This document shows positions 1 through 6,303 of a stretch of DNA of 6,603 nt, piece after piece. A program made the translations under genes and the position numbers. Position 1 is the first letter of the stretch. Every line of letters starts with the position of its first letter. Where the stretch lies: the NCBI GenBank assembly GCA_021826605.1, contig JAKAZF010000164.1:1-6603 (forward strand), read 5' to 3'. Origin of the DNA: Planctomycetota bacterium. GTDB taxonomy: Bacteria; Planctomycetota; Phycisphaerae; WQYP01. The notes beneath the pieces are model-generated. The model was not told where the DNA came from. It ran no database searches and saw nothing but the letters and a program-made list of their open reading frames with translations.

Positions 1-533
1 GTTGTCTGTGCTACGGTGGCACGCTTACGACGTAACAGGTCGTCACAAGGCGCAGCGAACATTCCGGATAATTCTGACGCCAATTCAAACGCCTGATTGA
101 AGCCTCGTCGCCATTGCCGGGACCAATGCAGCGGTACAGGAATAAATTGATCGACGGTTTCGACCTGCGCGTGCCGCAACGCCTCGGCCATCCATGGGGC
201 TAATATGGCTGCCAACGCCCAATGACGCGCAAATTTCATACTGTGGATCAAGCGGCTTAACGGACCGTTGAGCGTTCCGACGCGTACAATGCGGTCCAGC
301 CCGATTCTGCGATCAGGACAACGCTGACAGCTTCCCCGTGCGGCAAACGGACCAAGCGTGCTGCCACAGCGCCGGCAATACGGCCATAATAATTGCTGCC
401 GCAATTGCCGTTGCACTTCGCGGCACAACCCCTTATCCGATGGCGCAATGCTTTGACCTGTCGCCCAACAGGTCGGCGGAAAGAGAGCCGCAAGCGGTTG
501 CGGACGCCGGGTTCTTGACAACCCAAATTTCAT
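1..533 (-). CDS. ComF family protein (double zinc ribbon + phosphoribosyltransferase-like), 3' end outside window
   Basis: The visible 177 codons read as the N-terminal two thirds of a ComF/GntX-type protein. The start ATG (533-531) overlaps the TGA of the upstream condensation gene as ATGA, and GGGGAGGGG (537-545) serves as ribosome site. A cysteine region comes first (C22, C37, then C53-x-x-C56 and C69-x-x-C72). The family's most telling stretch follows at residues 131-152: IPVPLH, then RRGFNQAFELA. The later RKRATVAQT (169-177) fits the conserved R-x-x-x-T-x-x-Q segment just before the phosphoribosyltransferase core. The PRPP loop itself lies beyond the window. ComF proteins assist DNA uptake in competent bacteria, but homologues occur widely in non-competent species with unclear roles. 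The first zinc ribbon is eroded: CWATG stands where C-x-x-C is usual, and C37 lacks its partner. The family call is strong; any competence role is inference. Confidence 0.88.
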   Translation of the reverse strand, partial: MKFGLSRTRRPQPLAALFPPTCWATGQSIAPSDKGLCREVQRQLRQQLLWPYCRRCGSTLGPFAARGSCQRCPDRRIGLDRIVRVGTLNGPLSRLIHSMKFARHWALAAILAPWMAEALRHAQVETVDQFIPVPLHWSRQWRRGFNQAFELASELSGMFAAPCDDLLRRKRATVAQT

Positions 534-1891
534 ACGCCCCTCCCCGCCGTTTGTAATTCCTCGAGAAATGTCATGAACGCTCCAGCCAATGTTGCCGCCT
601 GCGTATTGGTCAGTGCCGATTTTCGCCAGGTAAGGCAGAGACTCAGCCGGGAACGAAATGTTGTCAATGCGAAGACCACCGGCAGCAGCGGCCCAACCGG
701 TGAAATCCGCACATAATCTTGGACCATGCCGCCAATGCCCGCCGTTTGATCCATCCAGGCTCCGGTAAGATTGACATTGGACACGCCGGCGAGAAGCGGG
801 CAGTTTTTCTGAAAGAAAAGCGCCTTATGGCGCGGCTGGCCATAAAGGTCGGAGACGTACTTGACCACCGCCAACTCCCCAAATGCCGCCACCGCCCCGC
901 ATCTATTCTTGAACGCCCGGGTTTGTCGGGCCGCATGGCGAATTAATGCAGACGGCGTCTGTTTTTCAGGCTTTCTAAACGTGGTGATACACGAGCTTAA
1001 AAATAATCCGAACGTATCATTCAACGGCTGATCGGCCAACGCTCGGATATCAACGATCGATCCGATGCTCACGGAATTACGCATGCCGGCCCACCACCGG
1101 CGGCGTCTTTTATACCGGTCGTCGGCGGTGATCTGCCCAATAACCATCGCAATCGACGCCAGAAACAAATCATTTAAACTGCATTGGTTGGCTTTCGCAC
1201 AGACGGTTAGAGCATCGACAAGACCATCGGGCAGGGCGTGCATCGAACACCCCGCGGAAAAATCCATGGGATCCGCCAGATCAAATCTCCATGAACGGCG
1301 ATGTGAAAAATACCGGCGGGCGGCATGCATAATGCGTTTCGGAGCGGAAAAAGGACCACTATGGCGTTGAAAAAGATCGTCAAAGTTTTTATCCGTTAAA
1401 TGTAATGTTGCCCGGCTGGGGGCGGGATTACCACAATAGACGGACAAGATCCATTTCATTAATTCACGGATGCTCCAGCTATCGGCAATCCAATGATCAT
1501 ATATGATTAGCAACCAGTATTCTTCATTTTCAGGAACGACAAAAAAGCGTAATGGAATGTCGTCGGCGAGGAATGGGGTATTAAGCTCCCGTGCGGCGAC
1601 TGAAGCCAGCGGCTCCTGACAAACATTTGGCATAATCGGCAGGCAATGAGTAAATATTGCGCTATCACCCTGCACCTGTGGCGTGCCCAATCCAATACCG
1701 CCAACCACTGCATTGACAGCTCTTTGCCAGAGTTGAATGTCCGCACTTCCGCTTAGCCGCATGGCCTGTCCGGCGTTATATGGCCCCAACGTAGTCCAGC
1801 TTCGCATAAGCTGCTGAAAGATATTAAGCCGCATTTGCGAGCCGGCTTGATCCGTTAAAGCATAATCCGCAGATAATGTTGTTTCATTCAT
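530..1891 (-). CDS. Stand-alone condensation-domain (NRPS C-domain / acyltransferase superfamily) protein
   Basis: This 453-residue protein has the usual length of a single C-domain-fold enzyme (NRPS condensation domains, wax ester synthases, PapA-type acyltransferases), with no carrier or adenylation domain attached. The catalytic HHxxxDG motif appears as D132-H133-W-I-A-D137-S. The second His and the Asp are kept, the first His is Asp and the Gly is Ser. The second half fits the superfamily too: a helix with NDLFLASIAMVIG (240-252), a basic patch (KRRRR, 261-265), then IGSIVDIRAL and DTFGLFLSS (277-300), and SNVNLTG (371-377). Such enzymes move an acyl group from a thioester to an amine or alcohol; the substrate here is unknown. 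The gene starts 9 bases after the methyltransferase stop with only a weak AGG ahead of its ATG, and ends in an ATGA overlap with ComF, so it probably depends on translational coupling. No signal peptide is seen, so it is likely cytoplasmic. Confidence 0.78.
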   Translation of the reverse strand: MNETTLSADYALTDQAGSQMRLNIFQQLMRSWTTLGPYNAGQAMRLSGSADIQLWQRAVNAVVGGIGLGTPQVQGDSAIFTHCLPIMPNVCQEPLASVAARELNTPFLADDIPLRFFVVPENEEYWLLIIYDHWIADSWSIRELMKWILSVYCGNPAPSRATLHLTDKNFDDLFQRHSGPFSAPKRIMHAARRYFSHRRSWRFDLADPMDFSAGCSMHALPDGLVDALTVCAKANQCSLNDLFLASIAMVIGQITADDRYKRRRRWWAGMRNSVSIGSIVDIRALADQPLNDTFGLFLSSCITTFRKPEKQTPSALIRHAARQTRAFKNRCGAVAAFGELAVVKYVSDLYGQPRHKALFFQKNCPLLAGVSNVNLTGAWMDQTAGIGGMVQDYVRISPVGPLLPVVFALTTFRSRLSLCLTWRKSALTNTQAATLAGAFMTFLEELQTAGRGV

Positions 1892-1900
1892 GGGAGAAGC

Positions 1901-2551
1901 CTATGCCAGATCACGCAGGGGTGTCCGGGCGATGCGCGGAATGAATCGCCCGGTTCGCAAACAATATTCAGCGTAAGGGGCACCATGAATGTTACGCAGG
2001 TATTGCTCTTCCCGTAATGCTTCCAGAGTAATAAGGGTAATATGAAGTGTGGCAACGATCAGCATTAATATTGTCGGTACAGTCACAACCGTGCATATCA
2101 TGAGAATAATTGACAAAGCATAAATAGGATGACGCACAATGCGATACGCCCCGAGTATCACCAGTTCTGTTTTTTCCCCGGGATCAATACCGATACGCCA
2201 GGATCGCCCCATCTGCCGCCAGCAGATAAACGTCAGAATCAGGGCCGAGAGTCCCACTAGCGCCGCCGCAGCCCCCAGCCATTGCGTTGCCGTCGTGATG
2301 GGCCATAATGCCCGCAGATACCATATCGGGGCAAATCCACGCAAAGCGGACACCCACGGCAGGATACACCAGGCGATGATGGCGGGAGTCCAAATGACAC
2401 GCAACGTCCGCCCCGTCTTTTCCCGCGGCAATACGTTGGGGTCTTTACCTATTTTTCGACTTAAGCGAACGGCTTTTACAATGACCGTTCCCCAGTAAAT
2501 AACCACCCATAACCCTGAAGCAGCGGCTGACAATCTAGGCAGCATCAACAT
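1901..2551 (-). CDS. Membrane methyltransferase, isoprenylcysteine carboxyl methyltransferase (ICMT)/PEMT family
   Basis: A 216-residue polytopic membrane protein. Hydrophobic segments lie at about 11-28, 53-70, 89-110 and 144-178, the last probably a helical hairpin. The family signature is clear: GAYRIVRHPIY (134-144) gives the R-H-P-x-Y of the SAM-binding part. E181-E182, then G190-x-x-Y193-x-x-Y196 and RFIP (202-205), give the usual C-terminal pattern. Members methylate carboxyl groups of prenylated proteins, phospholipid amines or other lipid substrates at the membrane; bacterial members are mostly uncharacterised, so no substrate is claimed. The first of two in-frame ATGs (2551 and 2545) is preferred because GGAGG (2559-2563) sits 7 bases ahead of it. 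It is the first gene of a tight set with the condensation protein and ComF. A methyltransferase next to an acyl/amide-forming enzyme suggests a small lipid or peptide modification pathway (inference). Confidence 0.85.
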   Translation of the reverse strand: MLMLPRLSAAASGLWVVIYWGTVIVKAVRLSRKIGKDPNVLPREKTGRTLRVIWTPAIIAWCILPWVSALRGFAPIWYLRALWPITTATQWLGAAAALVGLSALILTFICWRQMGRSWRIGIDPGEKTELVILGAYRIVRHPIYALSIILMICTVVTVPTILMLIVATLHITLITLEALREEQYLRNIHGAPYAEYCLRTGRFIPRIARTPLRDLA

Positions 2552-2787
2552 CCGTTAACCTCCGTAGATTAATATCATAACGAAGTTCAAGGAAAACGGG
2601 GATTGTCAATGGTGTACTTGCCACGCGCAAGGCCGCCATAGCGGTTTTCCCGGCATTGCAGAGCCTTTGAAGCACGGTTTACCATTTTTATTGGGGCGGT
2701 TTCATTCACGATGGCGCTGATGGAGCCTGGTTTCGCCACCCAAATGGCAACCGGAATGATGCGGGCATGTTGTGTGCTTCCGACCGA
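2552..2787. other. 236-base intergenic stretch between epimerase and methyltransferase genes
   Basis: No convincing gene is seen. The minus-strand frame of the epimerase stays open for 66 codons after its TAG, until a TGA at 2589-2587 (see findings). An imperfect hairpin (2729-2752, GGTT-GCCA / TGGC-AACC with a 2-base bulge) follows the epimerase stop, but it lacks a T-run, so it is not a standard intrinsic terminator. The methyltransferase leader with its GGAGG ribosome site is at the 2552-2580 end. Confidence 0.5.
2574..2609 (-). promoter_or_regulatory. Possible promoter region for the methyltransferase-condensation-ComF operon
   Basis: On the minus strand a TATGAT box (2574-2579) lies 22 bases ahead of the methyltransferase ATG, which is a good place for a -10 element. 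A perfect TTGACA (2604-2609) lies further upstream, but the spacing is 24 bases instead of about 17, so the two cannot act as a normal sigma70 pair. No good -35 exists at 16-18 bases. The region probably holds the operon promoter, but the exact elements are uncertain. Confidence 0.3.
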
Positions 2788-3753
2788 CTATGACTTCACG
2801 GCCTGGCTGTACCACTGCACTGTTTGCTTAAGCCCCTCGTCAAAATAGAGGATCGGTTCGTAACCGATGACCGCACGGGCCAACGATATATCGGCCAATG
2901 AATCACGAACATCACCGGCTCGCGGTGGCAGATATTCCGGAACAACGCTTTGGCCGAGTTGCGTTGCAATTTTCCGCAGCAGATTATTGAGACTTATATT
3001 CTGTCCACAGGCCACATTGACAACCTCACCCGCGGGAGAATTGCTGCAGATTCCCGCAAGCATATTGGCATGAACAACATTGGATACATGACAAAAATCA
3101 CGCGTTTGCTCGCCGTCGCCGTAAATCTGTGGCCGACGGTTTTCAAGTACTGCGGTAATAAATGCGGGTATGACCGCGGCATATGCACTGCGCGGATTCT
3201 GGCGGGCTCCAAAAACATTGAAATAGCGCAGACAGATTGTTGCCAGGCCATAAACCTGCGCATAAACACCTGCGTACAACTCGCCGGTATATTTTCCTAC
3301 GGCATAAGGACTTTTGGGAGACGCCTTCATGTCTTCCCGTTTAGGTAACGATGGACTTTCGCCATAGGCGCTGCTGCTGGCTGAATACACCACGCGCCGC
3401 ACCTTTTCCAACCTTGCCGCCTCCAGAACATTAAGCGTACCGCTGATATTGACAGTGTTATATCGTATCGGATCGGCCACCGACCCGGGAACACTGCCCA
3501 ATGCGGCCAGATGGAAAACAATGTCCATCCCGGCGGCGGCCTTACGGCATTGCTGCAAATCGGTGATGTCTCCAAGCATAAAGTCAATTTGGCCAGCAAC
3601 TTCCGCCAGATTCGCCTCGGATCCGCCCACGAGATTATCCAGAACCCGTACCCGCGCACCGGCGGCCAATAAGCCACGCACCAGATGGGAGCCGATGAAT
3701 CCGGCACCACCGGTAACCAGTACAGAGAGATTTTTATATGTGGAAAAAGTCAT
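2788..3753 (-). CDS. Nucleotide-sugar 4-epimerase, extended SDR family (WbpP/GalE type)
   Basis: This 321-residue NAD-dependent epimerase interconverts C4 epimers of a UDP-sugar, feeding cell-surface polysaccharide or O-antigen synthesis in the cytoplasm. The Rossmann motif GGAGFIG is at 15-21, with D39 placed to bind the NAD ribose. The catalytic set is S126-S128 in SASSSAYGES plus Y150-x-x-x-K154. Sugar-binding marks are RYFNVFG (176-182), YAAVIP (191-196) and GDGEQTRDF (212-220). At the position of the substrate-gating Tyr299 of E. coli GalE (context AYWAD), this protein has Ser285 (DSLAD), as in WbpP. That is compatible with UDP-N-acetyl- or uronic-acid sugars rather than strictly UDP-glucose (inference). 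An upstream in-frame TTG at 3786 would add 11 residues but lacks a ribosome site. The ATG at 3753 has only a distant GGAG (3766-3769, 12 bases away), and the Rossmann strand follows soon after it. The gene stands alone, with gaps on both sides. Confidence 0.9.
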   Translation of the reverse strand: MTFSTYKNLSVLVTGGAGFIGSHLVRGLLAAGARVRVLDNLVGGSEANLAEVAGQIDFMLGDITDLQQCRKAAAGMDIVFHLAALGSVPGSVADPIRYNTVNISGTLNVLEAARLEKVRRVVYSASSSAYGESPSLPKREDMKASPKSPYAVGKYTGELYAGVYAQVYGLATICLRYFNVFGARQNPRSAYAAVIPAFITAVLENRRPQIYGDGEQTRDFCHVSNVVHANMLAGICSNSPAGEVVNVACGQNISLNNLLRKIATQLGQSVVPEYLPPRAGDVRDSLADISLARAVIGYEPILYFDEGLKQTVQWYSQAVKS

Positions 3754-3936
3754 GATCTTAAGATTCTCCAGTTGCGACACGTGCAAAGGACGAATGAAGC
3801 GGCACCCGTAACCGTTGGCACCCCATGGTTTTACCAGAAAGTTAAGGATACGACGAGAGCACCACCCTGCGAAATTACATCAAAGCAAAATGGCATCCAT
3901 GTCATCGTGCGCAGTGGTTCAGCGCCCAATGCGCGT
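3754..3936. other. 183-base gap between parA-like and epimerase genes
   Basis: No gene, clear promoter or intrinsic terminator is seen. A short GCGC-ccaat-GCGC repeat just after the parA-like stop (3922-3934) is too short and lacks a T-run. The gap should hold a promoter for the epimerase if that gene is not read through from parA, but no -35/-10 pair with normal spacing stands out. Confidence 0.4.
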
Positions 3937-4734
3937 TCAATGCGGTATTTTCATCTGCATGACTTCTTCCGCCAGCACCTGATAATCCGCGGCACCGGCG
4001 CAGTTAGGCGCATAGTCGAATATGCTTTTGTTGAAGCTGGGAGCTTCCGCAAGTTTAATATTTCTGCGGATATGCGTCTCCAATACCACCGCCGTGCTCC
4101 ACGGCTGATTGCTATCCCGGCTGCTGTTAAGAAATTTTTCAACCTCTTCCGTGACTTCACCGGTAAGGCGCGGGGCCGATTCATATTGGCAAAATAAAAT
4201 GGCACTGATCCGCAGTTCCGGATTCAGCCGCTCACGCACCATGGAGCACGTTTCCAGTAAACGTGCCATACCCTGCAGGGCCAGGAAATGCGCCTGCAGC
4301 GGAATAATAACTTCCGTAACCATGCACAGGGCATTGATGGTTAGCAGTCCAAGGCTTGGGGGACAATCAATGAGCAGAAAGTCATACTCCAATGGTTTAG
4401 CGGCAGTCATTTTACGCAGTCGCGATTCACGATCCGCCGCATTCACGAGTTCCACTTCCGCCCCGGCAAGATCCGGGGTTGCCGGCACAACCGAAAGTCG
4501 ATCAGCCACTGGATACAGCGCATCGGCTAAAGCAACATCCTGACACAACACATCGTAGATGGAGTGTTTAACTTTGTCCGTCTCCAGCCCGAGATGAAAT
4601 GAAAGGTTGGTCTGCGGGTCCATATCAATGAGAATGGTCTTTTTACCAACCGCCGCAAGCGCCGCTCCCAGATTCACAGTGGTTGTGGTTTTACCCACGC
4701 CACCCTTCTGATTAAAAAATGCAATCGTTCTCAT
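3937..4734 (-). CDS. ParA/Soj-family Walker-type ATPase
   Basis: A 265-residue ParA-family ATPase, the usual length for a chromosomal Soj-type protein without an N-terminal DNA-binding domain. The deviant Walker A is KGGVGKTT (10-17), with signature Lys10 and catalytic Lys15. The A' motif is DMDPQTN (37-43) and Walker B is LLIDCPPS (120-127). The C-terminal block RRNIKLAEAPSFNKSI (223-238) is the family hallmark, followed by a GA...Y..LAEEV tail. Such proteins form ATP-dependent dimers on DNA and position chromosomes, plasmids or protein clusters, normally stimulated by a ParB-like partner. No parB is next to it: the neighbours are an RNA helicase and a sugar epimerase, so its cargo cannot be read from context. 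The ATG at 4734 has no visible Shine-Dalgarno sequence and lies only 19 bases from a TATAAT box, so the transcript may be leaderless or nearly so. The family is certain; the role in chromosome segregation is inferred. Confidence 0.92.
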   Translation of the reverse strand: MRTIAFFNQKGGVGKTTTTVNLGAALAAVGKKTILIDMDPQTNLSFHLGLETDKVKHSIYDVLCQDVALADALYPVADRLSVVPATPDLAGAEVELVNAADRESRLRKMTAAKPLEYDFLLIDCPPSLGLLTINALCMVTEVIIPLQAHFLALQGMARLLETCSMVRERLNPELRISAILFCQYESAPRLTGEVTEEVEKFLNSSRDSNQPWSTAVVLETHIRRNIKLAEAPSFNKSIFDYAPNCAGAADYQVLAEEVMQMKIPH

Positions 4735-4740
4735 ATCAAG

Positions 4741-4769
4741 CGCAGTTTATCCGATTATATGCAACTGCG
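4741..4769. repeat. Perfect 7-bp inverted repeat framing the parA promoter box
   Basis: CGCAGTT (4741-4747) and its exact reverse complement AACTGCG (4763-4769) flank a 15-base centre that contains the TATAAT box. The arm centres are 22 bases apart, about two helical turns, a geometry that suits a dimeric repressor covering the promoter. No T-run follows, so it is not an intrinsic terminator. Operator function is inference. Confidence 0.45.
4754..4759 (-). promoter_or_regulatory. Candidate -10 box (TATAAT) of the parA-like gene
   Basis: A perfect TATAAT on the minus strand ends 19 bases before the ATG at 4734. No TTGACA-like -35 is found at 16-18 bases; TTTACG is present but 21 bases away. 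A start point about 7 bases downstream would leave a leader of only about a dozen bases, in keeping with the missing ribosome site. The box lies inside a 7-bp inverted repeat. Confidence 0.4.
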
Positions 4770-4811
4770 AAACAGCGTTGCGTAAATTTCCGAATCATTA
4801 TGGGAAGATAT

Positions 4812-6161
4812 TTAGCGCCGGCGGCGCGTGGGAAATCGTCCTGTAATGGGCCGGCGGGCGGCAGCACTTTCCGCTGATGTAAAGGATGTTGGAGCATAGC
4901 CATCGGCCTGCGCGGCAGCGGGTGGTGCCGCAGAAGTATCCGCTGCGGCGTGCTGAGGCGAAGAGAGAGAATCGGTTGCGCCATGCGGCATGGCCCCGGG
5001 GCGTTTGCTTGGCTCCATCGATGGCGTAAAGCCGGGAATTCGATATTCTTCCAGCAGATGATTAATCATCTTTTCTATTTCGGTTTGCAGTTGGGCCTGT
5101 CCGAGGGAAACAAATGTGAAGGCCTTGCCGGTAGCGCCCATACGGGCTGTACGACCAACGCGATGTACGTAGGCTTCGGGATCTTCTGGAACGTCATAAT
5201 TAATGACGTGACTGATTTCGTGAACATCAATACCGCGGCTGGCCAGATCCGTGGCAACCAGTACGTTTATTTTGCCGGTACGAAAACCACGCATCACCCG
5301 TTCCCGCTGATTTTGCAGCAGATCGCCATGAATGGCTGACGCATTAATCCCGCGCTCGCGTAATCCATGGGACACCTTATCCACGCTGCGCTTGGTGCGG
5401 CAGAAAATAATGGCCAAAGTGGGCTGCTCCTGCTGTATCAACAAACGCAATGCCCGCAATTTATCCCACGGCTGAACTCCGACAACATATTGCACGGCTT
5501 CCGGATTGGTAAGCGATTCATCCGCTTTGGCGGTGAAAATCCGCTGCGGATTGATCATGTGCTGTTGTACCATTCGCTCAATGTCATCGTTTATGGTGGC
5601 GGAAACAAAGATGGTCTGCCGCGGACCTTTGCACAAGGCGAGGATCTTACGCACGTCGTCGCGAAATCCGATGTCAAACATCCGGTCGACTTCATCAAAC
5701 ACGACAAATTTCATATTTGCCAATGGCAGCGATCCGCGCTGATTGAGATCGAGAATACGCCCCGGTGTGCCGACAACAATGTGCGGATTGCGTTCCAGAA
5801 GCTTGGTTTGATGCTGAATTTTTTGACCGCCATACACCACAATCATGCGGGCGGCTTTGTGCCGGGCGAAACGGACCATTTCCGCTTCGACCTGAATGGC
5901 CAATTCGCGTGTAGGCGTGACAATCAACGCCTGAAGCGGATGCGCCAGATCCAGGCGCTGCAGAATCGGCAGACCGAAAGCCGCCGTTTTTCCAGTGCCC
6001 GTGCGGGCCTGCCCGATTACGTCCACCCCGGTCAAAGCCGGAGGAATCATCAGACGCTGAATTTCCGAAGGCTCAACAAAGTGCAATTCATTCAGAGCCA
6101 TGACAATCGCAGGTTCCAGCCCCAGTGCGGCAAAAGCATTAGACGGTTCAATTTGTGACAT
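4812..6161 (-). CDS. DEAD-box family ATP-dependent RNA helicase (DEVD variant)
   Basis: A 449-residue helicase that unwinds or remodels RNA with ATP, for example in ribosome assembly or cold adaptation. All core motifs are present in order: Q motif (F10 to Q35), motif I ARTGTGKT (52-59), Ia PTRELA (83-88), GG (111-112), Ib TPGR (132-135), II DEVD (156-159), III SAT (187-189), IV IIFCRTK (251-257), V ATDLASRGID (303-312) and VI HRVGRTAR (333-340). Motif II is DEVD in place of DEAD. A tail of about 60 residues is rich in Ala, Pro and Ser and ends in RRRR, a likely disordered RNA-binding extension. The ATG at 6161 is chosen because AAGGA lies 4 bases ahead (6166-6170); an in-frame ATG at 6182 adds 7 residues but has no properly spaced ribosome site and would leave an 11-base leader from the promoter. 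It is transcribed divergently from the MBL-fold gene. Confidence 0.93.
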   Translation of the reverse strand: MSQIEPSNAFAALGLEPAIVMALNELHFVEPSEIQRLMIPPALTGVDVIGQARTGTGKTAAFGLPILQRLDLAHPLQALIVTPTRELAIQVEAEMVRFARHKAARMIVVYGGQKIQHQTKLLERNPHIVVGTPGRILDLNQRGSLPLANMKFVVFDEVDRMFDIGFRDDVRKILALCKGPRQTIFVSATINDDIERMVQQHMINPQRIFTAKADESLTNPEAVQYVVGVQPWDKLRALRLLIQQEQPTLAIIFCRTKRSVDKVSHGLRERGINASAIHGDLLQNQRERVMRGFRTGKINVLVATDLASRGIDVHEISHVINYDVPEDPEAYVHRVGRTARMGATGKAFTFVSLGQAQLQTEIEKMINHLLEEYRIPGFTPSMEPSKRPGAMPHGATDSLSSPQHAAADTSAAPPAAAQADGYAPTSFTSAESAAARRPITGRFPTRRRR

Positions 6162-6199
6162 GCGATCCTTGTCGTTTCTCATCTTTCATCATTGAGATT

Positions 6200-6227
6200 A
6201 TCATAAGGCTTCGTTCGATGCGGTCAA
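6200..6227 (-). promoter_or_regulatory. Sigma70-like promoter for the RNA helicase
   Basis: Minus-strand TTGACC (6222-6227) and TATGAT (6200-6205) are separated by 16 bases, close to the sigma70 consensus. Transcription would begin near 6193, giving a leader of about 30 bases with AAGGA before the ATG at 6161. This supports that start over the ATG at 6182. Confidence 0.6.
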
Positions 6228-6303
6228 CCCGTCGAATAATCAGACTATCGTCTTTCGCCGGTCGCGGCAGTGGCCGGGCAAGCAGTCGCCCCGTGAGGAG
6301 TTT

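Noticed and set aside
257..526. Minus-strand 89-codon open frame at the left end
   Set aside because: It is a shadow in another frame of the ComF gene, whose motifs are unmistakable in the frame that starts at 533.
2632..2649. Plus-strand CCGC-cata-GCGG hairpin followed by TTTT, resembling an intrinsic terminator
   Set aside because: The stem is only 4 bp, the T-run is 4, and no plus-strand gene ends before it.
3754..3786. Upstream TTG start for the epimerase adding 11 residues
   Set aside because: There is no ribosome site before it, and the extra residues precede a typical SDR N-terminus; the ATG at 3753 is preferred.
3685..4197. Plus-strand open frame of 170 codons across the parA/epimerase gap
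   Set aside because: It mostly overlaps two well-supported minus-strand genes, and its product has no recognisable features.
4762..4777. Possible parS site: minus-strand TGTTTCGC resembles half of TGTTTCACGTGAAACA
   Set aside because: Only one half matches (7 of 8); the other half does not, about 7 of 16 overall, which is not significant.
5367..6158. Long plus-strand open frame of 263 codons opposite the helicase
   Set aside because: It is antisense to a helicase with every conserved motif in place; its translation has no recognisable domain.
6192..6240. Plus-strand promoter for the MBL-fold gene (TTGAGA at 6192, AATAAT at 6235)
   Set aside because: The spacing between the two boxes is far too long, and no other pair with normal spacing is convincing.
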